This document shows, in pieces, positions 39,442-48,976 of a DNA stretch of 64,000 bases. The translations under genes were made by a program, and so were the position numbers. Source of the stretch: an uncultured Rhizobiaceae group bacterium (GTDB lineage Bacteria; Pseudomonadota; Alphaproteobacteria; Rhizobiales; Rhizobiaceae); contig CANMVS010000006.1 in assembly GCA_947501445.1 (NCBI GenBank), positions 290,749 through 354,748 on the forward strand, given 5' to 3'. How positions within the stretch are numbered: the first letter of the stretch is position 1; every line of letters begins with the position of its first letter. A model generated the notes under the pieces. That model ran no database searches, was not told the origin of the DNA, and saw only the letters and a program-made list of their open reading frames with translations.

Positions 39442-40956
39442 ATGACCACTGATCCGCTGTATTTGGGTGTTGACGTTGGAACGACCGCTGTCAAAGCCGC
39501 GCTGTTTAACAGTGCGGGTGCGTTGCAGGCTGTTGAAACGATTTCCACCCATACGGATATGCACGTGCCGGGCTGGTCTGAACAGTCGATGGATGCTGTC
39601 TGGCAAAACACAGTCAAAACCATCCACGACGCATGCAAAAAAATTGCGACTGGCAGGGTTGCCTCAATTGGGGTTTGCGGTCAGGGCGATGGACTATGGA
39701 TGCTGGATGCGCACAGGCAGCCGGTGCGCCCGGCCATCCTGTGGAACGATCAGCGCGCAAATGATCAGGTAACACGCTGGATTGAAGACGGCACATCTGA
39801 CGTTGCCTCGCGGTTTTGCCGGACTGCGATTTGGGCGGGCACAAGTGCGGCAGCCTTCACCTGGGTCAAGGATAATGAACCTGAACAGGCAAATTCTGTA
39901 GAATATGCAATGCATTGCAAGGATTGGATCAACTTCAATCTGACCGGCAACATTACAACGGATTACAGCGATGCATCCATTCCCTTTCTGGATTTTGAAA
40001 ACCGCACCTACGCCCCTGAAACCTTCGACATGCTGGGGGTAAAGGAACTGATCGGCAAATTTCCAGTACCGGCATTCGCAACATCGCAAAACGGGTTTCT
40101 TCTAGAGGATGTGGCCGCCGCGATCGGTGTTGATACAGGCACTTCGGTCGCGACCGGGTGCATAGACGTTGCAGCCATGGTTGTCGGCATGGACCTGAGA
40201 CAAACCGGCGACATGTGCCTGATATTGGGCACAACTGCGGTGCTGGCTGTATTGATCGATCCGGAAGAATTTTTGCAGCCGCCGGTTGGTGCAACGCTGG
40301 TTCATCCCTTTTTGGACAAGTGGATCAGGGTTATGGCCCCGCTGAGCGGAGCTTTGGCTCTCGACTGGTTCAATGCGCTCGAAACCAATGAGGCGGATAC
40401 CGAAGGCAATAATTTTGCGGCCCGCAATGCACTGATCGCAAAGGTCCCTGCAGGCGCAAACGGATTGGTATTCCTGCCGTTTCTTGGCGGCGAGCGCGCA
40501 CCATTTGTTGCACCCGATGCCACCGCATCCTTCCTGGGGATTACACAATCGACGACCAATTCAGATATGGCACGGGCAATCATGGAGGGTGCGGCAATGA
40601 GCCTGCGTCACTGCTTTGATTCCACCGGCGTGGAAAAACCCAAACGGCTTTTTATCACGGGAGGTGGTGCCCGCAATCGATTGTGGTGTGACATCATCGC
40701 AAGCGTTATGGACACGGCCATCGTTGCCAGCGATGCGAGCGATCACGGGCTTTGGGGAGCAGCCAAGATAGGTGCTGCCGCTGCCGGACTGATTGATCTG
40801 GAAGCGTTTCCTCCCAGAAAGGAAGAGGTTCGAATACATGCGCCAAACCCGGATGATGTTGCGACCTATAAACGGCTTTATGCGCTGTACAGGCACCATA
40901 TCGATACGTCGGAACCTCAATGGGACGCGCGACAATTGTTTTTGAGGGGTGAATGA
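39442..40956 (+). CDS. FGGY-family carbohydrate kinase
   Basis: This 504-aa sugar kinase phosphorylates a pentose, pentulose, tetritol or similar polyol with ATP. It has the N-terminal phosphate loop GVDVGTTAVKAALFN, GWSEQSMDAVW, the substrate-domain segment LWNDQRAND, LGTTAVLAV, and the C-terminal adenosine-site segment FITGGGARNRLW. Length fits the family. It resembles the L-xylulose/erythritol kinase side more than glycerol kinase, but the substrate cannot be assigned. It is first in a six-gene operon, and its stop overlaps the next start by 4 bp. Confidence 0.9.
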   Translation: MTTDPLYLGVDVGTTAVKAALFNSAGALQAVETISTHTDMHVPGWSEQSMDAVWQNTVKTIHDACKKIATGRVASIGVCGQGDGLWMLDAHRQPVRPAILWNDQRANDQVTRWIEDGTSDVASRFCRTAIWAGTSAAAFTWVKDNEPEQANSVEYAMHCKDWINFNLTGNITTDYSDASIPFLDFENRTYAPETFDMLGVKELIGKFPVPAFATSQNGFLLEDVAAAIGVDTGTSVATGCIDVAAMVVGMDLRQTGDMCLILGTTAVLAVLIDPEEFLQPPVGATLVHPFLDKWIRVMAPLSGALALDWFNALETNEADTEGNNFAARNALIAKVPAGANGLVFLPFLGGERAPFVAPDATASFLGITQSTTNSDMARAIMEGAAMSLRHCFDSTGVEKPKRLFITGGGARNRLWCDIIASVMDTAIVASDASDHGLWGAAKIGAAAAGLIDLEAFPPRKEEVRIHAPNPDDVATYKRLYALYRHHIDTSEPQWDARQLFLRGE

Positions 40957-41915
40957 TGGTGGATCAGACAACCAGGTTTGACGCGGTTTTTGCCGGGCTG
41001 ACCATTCTGGATATTTCCGGGCGGGCGATCGAGCGCATTCCCGATGGTGGCGGTGTCGAATTCATTGACGAAATTCGACTGAACCCGGCTGGCACGGCGT
41101 CCGGCGCCCTGATGAATGCAGCCAAGCTGGGGCTCAATTGTTCGACATCCGCCTGCGTTGGTGATGATGAGAAAGGGCAATTCGTTGCCGATCAATATCA
41201 AAGGATGCAAATTGATTGCTCGATGATACAACGCTCAAAGACAGTCGCCACATCATCGACGATATTGCCCATCAGGCCGAACGGTGAAAGACCGGCCCTG
41301 CATTGTCGCGGTGCATCGGACGAATGGTTTGTCGATGACACTCAATTCGATGCGGTTTGCGATGCAAAATTCCTCCACCACGGTGGCACCGGCCTTTTGG
41401 CGCGCATGGATCAGGGACAAAGTGCACGGCTTTTGCAATATGCCAGCAGCAAGGGGCTCACGGTCACGCTGGACCTGATTGCACCCGGTGAAGATACCGC
41501 CGGTTTGCTTGCATCCCTTCTGCCCCATGTGGATTTCTTCATGCCGTCCTTTGAGGAAGCGGAAGTTATTTCCGGGCAATCAGACCCGGCAGATGCTGCG
41601 CGGTTTTTCAAGGATATGGGCGCTGGCGCCTGTATCTTCAAATGGGGAGAACGTGGCTCTTTTTTGAGCATGGATGACAACGAACTTCGCATACCGGCCT
41701 TTAAAATTGAGGTGTCGGATACAACCGGATGCGGAGACAGTTATTGCGGTGGATTTATCGCCGGATTGTCGCTTGGATATGATGTCGAACAGGCCTGCCG
41801 ATTGGGCACCGCCGTATCGGCGCTGGTTGCAACCGGATTGGGATCCGACGCCGGCGTGGTCAATCTCGAGCGCACGCTTGAATTCATGAATTCAGCCACG
41901 ATACTGGATGTATGA
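40953..41915 (+). CDS. PfkB-family carbohydrate kinase
   Basis: This 320-aa ribokinase-fold kinase probably phosphorylates a sugar, sugar acid or sugar phosphate of the pathway. The second PfkB signature is clear at the C-terminal third (DTTGCGDSYCGGFIAG), with the catalytic aspartate and anion hole. The N-terminal GTASGALMNAAKLG segment is the sugar-site region. Having both an FGGY and a PfkB kinase in one operon suggests two successive phosphorylations or two entry substrates. It is translationally coupled to the FGGY kinase by an ATGA overlap. Confidence 0.9.
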   Translation: MMVDQTTRFDAVFAGLTILDISGRAIERIPDGGGVEFIDEIRLNPAGTASGALMNAAKLGLNCSTSACVGDDEKGQFVADQYQRMQIDCSMIQRSKTVATSSTILPIRPNGERPALHCRGASDEWFVDDTQFDAVCDAKFLHHGGTGLLARMDQGQSARLLQYASSKGLTVTLDLIAPGEDTAGLLASLLPHVDFFMPSFEEAEVISGQSDPADAARFFKDMGAGACIFKWGERGSFLSMDDNELRIPAFKIEVSDTTGCGDSYCGGFIAGLSLGYDVEQACRLGTAVSALVATGLGSDAGVVNLERTLEFMNSATILDV

Positions 41916-42921
41916 GATGAAGAATGCCATCGACAAAATTGATCATTCCCATCAGACCAGAAACGATGCCCTCATCGCCAATGCGGCCATTCTTTATTAC
42001 AAGGAAGGTCTGACGCAAAATGAGATTGCCATCCGCATGGGCGTTTCCCGCCCCACTGTCATCAACTATCTGAGGCTGGCACGGCAAAATAATATTGTTG
42101 ATATTCGCATCAGTGGCCACGCCTTCTCCCAATCCAGTCTTTCGCGTGAGTTGCGAGAGAAATATTGCCTGACGGATGCCTATGTGGCCGAATTTACGGC
42201 TGACACGGCAAGCCAATCCGAGCAGGAAACCAAGGCATTGAACCATCATATTGCGCGGGTTGGTGCCGAGGCTTTGTTTGACATTGTGCAACCGGGCGAT
42301 CTCATAGGTGTATCGTGGGGCGAGACAATACACCTTTTGGCAGGCGAAGTACCCCGCCGCAACATTGCCGATTTGACAGTGATCCAAATGATCGGCTCGA
42401 TGAAATCACCGCTGATTTCAACAGCTGAAAGCTGTGCCATTCGAATTGCATCGCGCCTCGGCGCTGATTGCTACACACTTCATGCACCGGCTGTACTGTC
42501 GACACCGGAACTGGCAAAAGCCCTGCGTGCAGAGCCGGTTATAGCCGACCAGCTTAACAAATTTGACAGTGTTGACCGGACTGTTTTTTCCGTCGGCAGT
42601 TGCGACACGAGTGCGCTGATCATTCAATCGTCGATCACCTCGGAAGCCGATTTCGAGTGGTATCGCTCACAGGGAGCGGTTGGTGTTTTATGCGGCCGGT
42701 TTATAGATCGGGACGGTAATCACATTTCAGGCGCCATGGATGAACGGGTTATTGGCGTTACGCTTGATCAGGTAAAAAAGGCCAGAAGTGGAATTCTTGT
42801 GGCCGGAGGACCAGCAAAATTCGAAGCGATCAGGGCCACCCTCAAAGGCGGGTTTGTTTCACATCTTGTCGTTGATGAAGTGACGGCCCGCAATTTGTTG
42901 GCGGAAAAAGAACATGAATAA
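41908..42921 (+). CDS. SorC/DeoR-type sugar-responsive transcriptional regulator
   Basis: This 337-aa regulator has an N-terminal winged/HTH region (YYKEGLTQNEIAIRMGVSRP, then TVINYLRLARQ) at about 25-65. The C-terminal SorC-family effector domain contains GDLIGVSWGETI and VGVLCGRFIDRDG, where a phosphorylated sugar normally binds. It overlaps the PfkB kinase gene by 8 bp. It probably controls its own operon and the divergent importer, with the inverted repeat at 39381-39420 as a candidate site. An alternative start three codons in is possible. Confidence 0.9.
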   Translation: MYEMKNAIDKIDHSHQTRNDALIANAAILYYKEGLTQNEIAIRMGVSRPTVINYLRLARQNNIVDIRISGHAFSQSSLSRELREKYCLTDAYVAEFTADTASQSEQETKALNHHIARVGAEALFDIVQPGDLIGVSWGETIHLLAGEVPRRNIADLTVIQMIGSMKSPLISTAESCAIRIASRLGADCYTLHAPAVLSTPELAKALRAEPVIADQLNKFDSVDRTVFSVGSCDTSALIIQSSITSEADFEWYRSQGAVGVLCGRFIDRDGNHISGAMDERVIGVTLDQVKKARSGILVAGGPAKFEAIRATLKGGFVSHLVVDEVTARNLLAEKEHE

Positions 42922-42948
42922 ATGTCGTTTGAGTTTGGGAGTTTGCGT

Positions 42949-43986
42949 ATGACTTCAATCGCAATCATCGGTGATTTCTTTATGTTGCCGAGCGTATTCC
43001 AGGAGAAAATTGAGGCTGTATGCAATCAGGAACTGGTGATCCGTACACTGCAGCAGGACTGGCCGAATGTTGACATGGAACATGGCTATGCCGTCGAAGG
43101 CATGGAAGGATTGAAGGAATATTTCGGCACACCGCAGGAAGTTATCAACTTCGTCGGCGATGCGGAACTGTTTGTCACACATCTTGCGCCAATACCGCGT
43201 TCAGTCATGGAAGCGCTGCCCAACCTGAAGTTCATTGCCGTATCGCGTGGCGGCCCGGTCAATATCGATATGGAGGCAGCCAGGGATCACAACATCAAAG
43301 TTGTAAACACCCCGGGACGCAATGCATCTGCGGTGGCAGAATTCACGCTGGGTGCAATTTTGGCAGAGACCAGATTAATAAGGGCTGGTCATGAATCTCT
43401 TAAAAAAGGCGAATGGCGCGGCGATCTTTATCGGGCGGACAGGACAGGACGAGAGCTCAACGAGATGACCGTTGGCGTCATTGGTTATGGCAACATAGGC
43501 ACAAAAGTCGTTCGGCTTCTTCGTGCCTTTGGAACCCGTGTTCTGGTTCATGACCCTTATGTTCAACTCACACAATCGGATCGCGAAGACGGTGTGGAAC
43601 ATGTCAATCTGGAGACATTGCTGCAGGAAAGCGATGTCGTGACCCTTCATCCGCGTGTGACGGAAGAAACCAGACACATGATGAATGCGGACACATTTGC
43701 ACAAATGAAAAAGGGTGCGATTTTTATCAACACGGCACGCGGGCCACTGGCTGATTATGACGCCTTATATGATGCGCTGAAGTCAGAACATCTGGCAGGC
43801 GCGATGCTGGAGACCTTTGCCGTTGAACCGGCACCACCCGAATGGCCCCTCCTCCAATTGCCGAATGTTACGTTGACACCCCACATTGCCGGCGCGTCCG
43901 TTCGCACTGTGACCTTTGCAGCCGAACAGGCCGCAGAAGAAGTGCGCCGTTACCTGAATGGCCTGCCAGCGGTCAATCCGAAGTGA
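42949..43986 (+). CDS. D-isomer-specific 2-hydroxyacid dehydrogenase (NAD-dependent)
   Basis: This 345-aa oxidoreductase is of the phosphoglycerate-dehydrogenase-like family. The NAD-binding half has GVIGYGNIGTKVVRLLRAFG, with acidic HDPY at the end of the second strand, which favours NAD. Catalytic residues are the Arg in VSRGGPVN, the Glu in METF/LETFAVEP and the His in LTPHIAGAS. The ATG at 42949 follows GGGAG by 8 nt and begins the conserved fold, so it is preferred over 42922. In this operon it probably oxidises a sugar-acid intermediate or reduces its keto form. The substrate is unknown. Confidence 0.88.
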   Translation: MTSIAIIGDFFMLPSVFQEKIEAVCNQELVIRTLQQDWPNVDMEHGYAVEGMEGLKEYFGTPQEVINFVGDAELFVTHLAPIPRSVMEALPNLKFIAVSRGGPVNIDMEAARDHNIKVVNTPGRNASAVAEFTLGAILAETRLIRAGHESLKKGEWRGDLYRADRTGRELNEMTVGVIGYGNIGTKVVRLLRAFGTRVLVHDPYVQLTQSDREDGVEHVNLETLLQESDVVTLHPRVTEETRHMMNADTFAQMKKGAIFINTARGPLADYDALYDALKSEHLAGAMLETFAVEPAPPEWPLLQLPNVTLTPHIAGASVRTVTFAAEQAAEEVRRYLNGLPAVNPK

Positions 43987-44000
43987 AAGTCACAAAGCAA

Positions 44001-44660
44001 ATGGTTTCAGCGACAGAAAACAGCCTCCGCCAAAATATTATCGATGGTTGCCTTGCGATGAATGCGCAAGGCTATAACCACGGAACATCCGGCAATATCA
44101 GCCATCGCCTCGATGGGCGAATGCTGATCACCCCGACCTCGACACCCTATGACGACCTCAAACCGGAACTGATTGCATCTTTGGCGCTGGATAAGAATGA
44201 CACTATCTGGGATGGCCCGCTTGCCCCGTCATCCGAGTGGCGCATGCATCGCGATATCATGCTCGCCCGGCCGGAGATAAATGCGATTGTCCATCTTCAT
44301 TCAGCATTCGCCACTGTTTTATCAGCAAAGCGAATAACCATCCCTGCCGCCCACTATCAGATCGCACAATTTGGCGGCGATGACATCCGATGTGCCGAAT
44401 ATGCCCAATACGGGACCCAGGCGTTATCCGACAACGCACTGGCAGCGCTTGATAACAGGACCGGTTGTCTGCTTGCCAATCATGGCATGCTGGCGATTGG
44501 AGACAGTCTGGAAAAAGCCCTGTGGCTTGCTGTTGAACTCGAAGCCCAGGCCCATTGCTACTTCCATACCCTGCAAATTGGCGGTCCGATCTTGCTGACA
44601 AAAGAGCAAATTGCGCCACCGCCCGGTGCCAATTCCAATTATGGACTGCGATCCTCTTAA
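44001..44660 (+). CDS. class II aldolase/adducin family protein (fuculose-phosphate-aldolase-like)
   Basis: This 219-aa zinc aldolase cleaves a ketose phosphate to dihydroxyacetone phosphate and an aldehyde, or decarboxylates a related acid. Zinc ligands are visible as HLH in AIVHLHSAFA and His in LLANHGMLA. The proton-transfer glutamate sits in SSEWRMH. GTSGNISHR is the phosphate-binding segment. Two starts are possible: the ATG at 44001, or a GTG at 43983 that overlaps the previous stop as GTGA. The ATG is used. It is probably the cleavage enzyme of the pathway, working on a product of one of the kinases. Confidence 0.88.
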   Translation: MVSATENSLRQNIIDGCLAMNAQGYNHGTSGNISHRLDGRMLITPTSTPYDDLKPELIASLALDKNDTIWDGPLAPSSEWRMHRDIMLARPEINAIVHLHSAFATVLSAKRITIPAAHYQIAQFGGDDIRCAEYAQYGTQALSDNALAALDNRTGCLLANHGMLAIGDSLEKALWLAVELEAQAHCYFHTLQIGGPILLTKEQIAPPPGANSNYGLRSS

Positions 44661-44691
44661 CATGACCAATCCGAACACAGGTGACGCAAAA

Positions 44692-46728
44692 ATGATCACG
44701 AACAACTATAAGGCTGCAGAGGCACAAAAGTGGCGCAGTGACGCCGGCACCAATGCCGCGGATCAGGAACTGGGTGAGCGTATCTATACATCCCGCCTGA
44801 TTGGACAGAACCCGGATCTTTTGATGCACGGGGGCGGCAATACATCAGTCAAGGTGGAGCGTGCCAATCTTTTCGGTGAAATGGAGCGATTTCTGCACGT
44901 CAAGGGATCGGGTTGGGACCTGGATGTGATTGAAGCAGCCGGTCTTCCGGGCGTTCGTCTTGACCCGCTCATCAAACTGCGTCAGCTGGATGGATTGAGT
45001 GACGAGGAAATGGTCAATGTGCAGCGGTGCAATCTTCTGGATTCGTCTTCCCCCAACCCGTCTGTGGAAACGCTGTTGCATGCATTCCTGCCCCACACCT
45101 ATGTGGATCACACCCATGCAACGCCATTTCTGGTTCTGGCGAATTTACCCAATGCGGCAGATATTTGCCGGGAGATTTTTGGCGACCGGCTGGGCATTGT
45201 TCCTTACATCATGCCAGGTTTTGGGCTCGCGAAAAAAGCTGCTGAAGTCTATGAGGAAAATCCGAATGTCGAAGGCCTGCTTTTGCTGCAGCACGGGCAT
45301 TTTGCCTTTGGTGATACCGCTGAGGCCAGCTACGGGAAAATTGTTGATCACACCAATGAGGTGGCCGCCTATTTTGGCATGAGCGAATTGACATCGCTTC
45401 GCGAGCGGCACCCGGCTGACGATATCTCAGTGCTGCCGGTTCTGCGCGGTGTGATCGCCGAGTTGCGCCAAGATCTGGATGCGCCCATGCCGATCTTTGA
45501 TCTGCGCAACAATCGCGCAGCTCATTCAATCTGGACGCGCAGCGATGTTGAAGCCCTGTCAACCCGTGGCATGGCATCTCCCGATCATGTTTTGCGCACG
45601 AAGGGCCGACCGCTTGTTTTGCCCAAATCAGTCTGGTCAAAGGGGCGCGATGCGATCGTCAGGGCTGTCGGGGATTATGAGGAGGAGTACCGTGCCTATT
45701 TCGAACGGCAGGCACCGCATGCCAGGGAAACCAAAAAGCTTTTGACCCCCGATCCGAAACACGCATGGATTGAAGGTATCGGCATTGTTGGCATGGGCGG
45801 CAATGCGAAGGCGGCGAGTGCTGCGGCGGATCTGGCAGAGCAGAACATGCGCGTGCGCATGATCGCTGAAGATGCCGGTGGGTTTTATCCGCTCTCGGAA
45901 AAGGATCAGTTCGATTGTGAATACTGGTCGCTAGAACAGGCAAAACTGGGTAAGGGCAAACCGCCGGTCTTTCAGGGCAAAGTGGTGATGATTACCGGTG
46001 GTGCCGGTGCGATCGGCCTTGCAACCGCTAAGGCCTTCGCTGCGGGCGGTGCCAATTGTATTCTGGTTGATCTTGATGAGGCAAAACTGCAGGAAGCCGC
46101 AGAAGCGCTGGGGTCGTGGCACAGCACCTTTGGCTGTGATCTGACCCAGGATGGCGCTGCGGCGTCTGCCATGGACCATGCAGTTCACACCTACGGCGGG
46201 CTGGATATTCTGGTCTCCAATGCCGGATCAGCCACCGGTGGCGCGATGCTGGACCTGGAAGACCGGGCATTTCGCAAGGCGTTTGAACTCAACTTCTTTG
46301 CCCATAAGAATTTTGCTGTCGCAGCAGCCAATCTCATGAAACAACAGGGACGCCCGGGGCATATTCTCTTCAACATCTCGAAACAGGCAATCAACCCAGG
46401 CGGCAATATGGGGGCCTATGGTCTGCCAAAGGCGACAACCATGTTCCTTATGCGCCAGCTTGCGCTGGAACTTGGCGGTGACCGAATTCAGGTGAATGGT
46501 ATCAATGCAGACCGTATACGCTCCGGACTGATGAACGATGATTTCATCAAGGAGCGTTCCGTATCGCGCGGTGTCTCGGAAGCCGATTATATGGGTGGCA
46601 ATCTCCTCAAGCGAGAAGTCGAAGCGCGTCACGTCGGCGAAGCCTTTGCGGCACTTGCCCGGTCGGAACGCACGACCGGGCATGTGATGACAGTCGATGG
46701 CGGCAATACAGCTGCGGAGCTACGCTGA
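44692..46728 (+). CDS. bifunctional class II aldolase/short-chain dehydrogenase (RhaD-like fusion)
   Basis: This 678-aa two-domain protein joins an aldolase and an NAD(P) dehydrogenase. The N-terminal domain (to about 420) has MHGGGNTSVKV, zinc ligands in YVDHTHATPF and QHGHFAFGD. The C-terminal SDR domain (from about 425) has TGGAGAIGLA, SNAGSA and the catalytic YGLPK with the upstream Ser in FNISKQ. The same fusion in rhizobial rhamnose use splits rhamnulose-1-phosphate and oxidises lactaldehyde. Here a rhamnose isomerase is absent, so the substrate may differ. The ATG at 44692 has AGGTGA 7 nt upstream. It is last in the operon and converges with the ferredoxin-reductase gene. Confidence 0.9.
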   Translation: MITNNYKAAEAQKWRSDAGTNAADQELGERIYTSRLIGQNPDLLMHGGGNTSVKVERANLFGEMERFLHVKGSGWDLDVIEAAGLPGVRLDPLIKLRQLDGLSDEEMVNVQRCNLLDSSSPNPSVETLLHAFLPHTYVDHTHATPFLVLANLPNAADICREIFGDRLGIVPYIMPGFGLAKKAAEVYEENPNVEGLLLLQHGHFAFGDTAEASYGKIVDHTNEVAAYFGMSELTSLRERHPADDISVLPVLRGVIAELRQDLDAPMPIFDLRNNRAAHSIWTRSDVEALSTRGMASPDHVLRTKGRPLVLPKSVWSKGRDAIVRAVGDYEEEYRAYFERQAPHARETKKLLTPDPKHAWIEGIGIVGMGGNAKAASAAADLAEQNMRVRMIAEDAGGFYPLSEKDQFDCEYWSLEQAKLGKGKPPVFQGKVVMITGGAGAIGLATAKAFAAGGANCILVDLDEAKLQEAAEALGSWHSTFGCDLTQDGAAASAMDHAVHTYGGLDILVSNAGSATGGAMLDLEDRAFRKAFELNFFAHKNFAVAAANLMKQQGRPGHILFNISKQAINPGGNMGAYGLPKATTMFLMRQLALELGGDRIQVNGINADRIRSGLMNDDFIKERSVSRGVSEADYMGGNLLKREVEARHVGEAFAALARSERTTGHVMTVDGGNTAAELR

Positions 46729-46744
46729 CCACCGGACTGCATTG

Positions 46745-47806
46745 TCACCGATAGGTGATCGACAGATTTTTTGATGTCGCTACCGATTGGCAGGTCAATA
46801 TATACCCCCTTTCAATATCGGCATCATCCAGTGCCATGGTGGCACGCATATGGACGGAACCTTTGCGCAATTCGGCGCGGCAGGCACCGCAAACACCGGA
46901 TTGACAAGAAAAGGGCGGATTAATTCCGGCGTTTCGTGCTGCCTGCAAAACGTTCTGGTTCTCGGTGATCCGGATGTCCGCCGCAATCCCATTCAGGGTG
47001 ATATTGGCAGTTGCCGCTATTCCCTTGATACGATCGTCTATTTCAGTTGCACCACCGTAGTTTTCCAGGTGAATGCGACTGGCAGGCACATCAAGAGACA
47101 TCAAGGCTGTCTTGACCGACGTGTTCATCGCGCCCGGACCACAGACATAATATTGGGCATCCTGCGCATAGGGCGGGTTTTCTGAAATCAGCGCCTCTAT
47201 GGCATGTTTGTCAATGGTTCCCTTGCGCCAGTAGTCAAATCCGGACCACATCGACGGCGCCGATAGCACATGGTTTACACTGATCCGGTCACTGTGTGTT
47301 TTTGCCAGATCATCAATTTCACTGCGCAACAGGATTGTATCAGCCGATCTGTTGCCATGGGCAAGACAGACAAACGAATGGGGCTCATGACAAAGAACTG
47401 AGTGCAGCATAGCGTAAAGCGGCGTTATGCCTGACCCTGCCGCGAAAAGATAATGTGTTCTTCGAAGGTTGGAAGCCGCGTCGAGACAAAAGGTGCCAAA
47501 GGGCGGCACCACCTCGATCACATCGCCTTTTTCAACAGTATCAACGATATGATTGCTGACGAGACCATCCCTGACCCGCTTTACGGTGATCTGCAAAGGC
47601 TCTGCGGAAGCAGGAGAGGCTGATATGGAATAGCTGCGTCGCTCCTCGCGACCATTGATATTGAAACGCAAGGAAAGATGCTGCCCGGCACGCCATGCAA
47701 ATGTTGCTTTTAATCTATCCGGCACATCAAACACGACTGTCTTCGCCAGGCCGCCGATTTCCTGTCGGGTTTCACTGACGACCAGCGCATGAAAGCCGCC
47801 ACTCAT
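46745..47806 (-). CDS. oxygenase reductase component (FAD/NAD(P)H and C-terminal 2Fe-2S ferredoxin)
   Basis: This 353-aa electron-transfer protein is the partner of the Rieske oxygenase encoded upstream. It has an FAD-binding barrel (RSYSISASP), an NAD(P)-binding half (FAAGSGITPLYAM) and a C-terminal plant-type 2Fe-2S domain with cysteines in SCQSGVCGAC and the final ligand in LTCQS. This order matches CntB, GbcB and similar class IA-type reductases. The ATG at 47806 overlaps the oxygenase stop (ATGA) and has GGAGAGG just upstream, so it is preferred over 47824. Confidence 0.92.
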   Translation of the reverse strand: MSGGFHALVVSETRQEIGGLAKTVVFDVPDRLKATFAWRAGQHLSLRFNINGREERRSYSISASPASAEPLQITVKRVRDGLVSNHIVDTVEKGDVIEVVPPFGTFCLDAASNLRRTHYLFAAGSGITPLYAMLHSVLCHEPHSFVCLAHGNRSADTILLRSEIDDLAKTHSDRISVNHVLSAPSMWSGFDYWRKGTIDKHAIEALISENPPYAQDAQYYVCGPGAMNTSVKTALMSLDVPASRIHLENYGGATEIDDRIKGIAATANITLNGIAADIRITENQNVLQAARNAGINPPFSCQSGVCGACRAELRKGSVHMRATMALDDADIERGYILTCQSVATSKNLSITYR

Positions 47807-48975
47807 TTCGACCTCTCCAGCCACTCAAGCACTATGTTCTGGTGGTCCAGAACAGGACATTCACCTTTGGCTGCAGGTCCCACCTCATAATAGGGGGAAT
47901 AAAGCGATTTTTGCTGCTGTTCGCAGGCGTAAATGTCCTCAGCCGTAAAATCTCCGCTCGTCATTGGGTCTCCCAAAGATTGCGGATCATTGTGCGGCTG
48001 CGCGTCGTCAGCCTTGTATTTCCCGCCAATTCCGAAGCTGGACCAGAAACCGGCTGATCGCATGGATTGCCTGGAAAATTCCCATGCACTGACATTTGCA
48101 ACGCGGCTGCGATTGGTGATCCGTGTCCGATCTGGCGCAAGTGGTTCGATGATGAACACATTCCACCCGTCCTCCGTTGCTCCGATGCCAATGCCAGGAA
48201 ACAACATCGGCACCCAGGTGCCATTTTCATCCTTGGGGATGACACGTGGTGCGGGCAGTTTCCTGTCCTGATCCTCTGCATATTCAGGAACCGGCGGCTC
48301 CCAGAACAGGTAATGCGGCCCGACAAAACCATATTCAGCCCTGGCATGATCATACATATGAAGCGTACCGGAATGCAGATGCGCCAGGTGGTACACGTCG
48401 ATATAGTTTTCAACCACAATCTTCCAGTTGGCCCTGACCTCATAGGTATTGCGCGCTTCCTCATACTCCGGCAATTCCTGCGGCGTGTGAGGCCCGACCC
48501 GGGTATCAACATGCCCGAACCAATCCATGATGGACCCTGCGTCCGGATCGGGGTGCACAAAGAGCATGCTTTTCCAAATGTCCACGCTGGCGGGCTTCAA
48601 CCCGAGACAGGTTTTGTCGATCTGTCCGAACTCGCGATCCTCGTCGGGCACCGAAATCAGATTTCCCTCCAGATCATAAGTCCAATCATGATAGGGGCAG
48701 GTCAAAGCCTTCCGTGTCTTGCCGACAGCGCGAATAAGCTGGGTTCCGCGGTGACGACAGATGTTGTGAAACGCCCGTAAGCGTCGGTCACGTCCCATAA
48801 TGATAAAGATATTGTTCAATCCTGCCTGCACAGTGATGTACTGCCCCGGCTCACTGACATCTTCCATGAAACCGGCAAATCGCCACGTTTTTGAAAAGAT
48901 ATTGACTTGTTCGCGGTCGAACCACTGTTTGCACGTATAGGCCTCGACCGGCAAATTATGGAGCATACGGGACAT
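47803..48975 (-). CDS. Rieske non-heme iron oxygenase, alpha subunit
   Basis: This 390-aa oxygenase component has the Rieske cluster ligands C73, H75, C93 and H96 (CRHRG and CPYHDW). The mononuclear iron site is in ENYIDVYHLAHLH, with D193 bridging and H196/H201 as ligands. It has no separate beta subunit, as in alpha-only enzymes that demethylate glycine betaine, stachydrine or carnitine, or oxygenate aromatics. Carnitine oxygenase CntA has Glu at the bridging position, and here it is Asp. The ATG at 48975 follows GGAGG by 5 nt. It starts one base after the stop of the small membrane protein. The natural substrate is unknown. Confidence 0.92.
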   Translation of the reverse strand: MSRMLHNLPVEAYTCKQWFDREQVNIFSKTWRFAGFMEDVSEPGQYITVQAGLNNIFIIMGRDRRLRAFHNICRHRGTQLIRAVGKTRKALTCPYHDWTYDLEGNLISVPDEDREFGQIDKTCLGLKPASVDIWKSMLFVHPDPDAGSIMDWFGHVDTRVGPHTPQELPEYEEARNTYEVRANWKIVVENYIDVYHLAHLHSGTLHMYDHARAEYGFVGPHYLFWEPPVPEYAEDQDRKLPAPRVIPKDENGTWVPMLFPGIGIGATEDGWNVFIIEPLAPDRTRITNRSRVANVSAWEFSRQSMRSAGFWSSFGIGGKYKADDAQPHNDPQSLGDPMTSGDFTAEDIYACEQQQKSLYSPYYEVGPAAKGECPVLDHQNIVLEWLERSK

Positions 48976-48976
48976 G

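Noticed and set aside
39442..42921. Reading the cluster as an AI-2 (lsr) uptake system
   Set aside because: FGGY kinase, SorC regulator and rbs-type importer are shared parts, but lsrF and lsrG are absent and the kinase motifs do not fit LsrK well.
47803..48975. Naming the oxygenase a carnitine oxygenase
   Set aside because: The bridging residue is Asp rather than the Glu described for CntA, and nothing else nearby points to carnitine.
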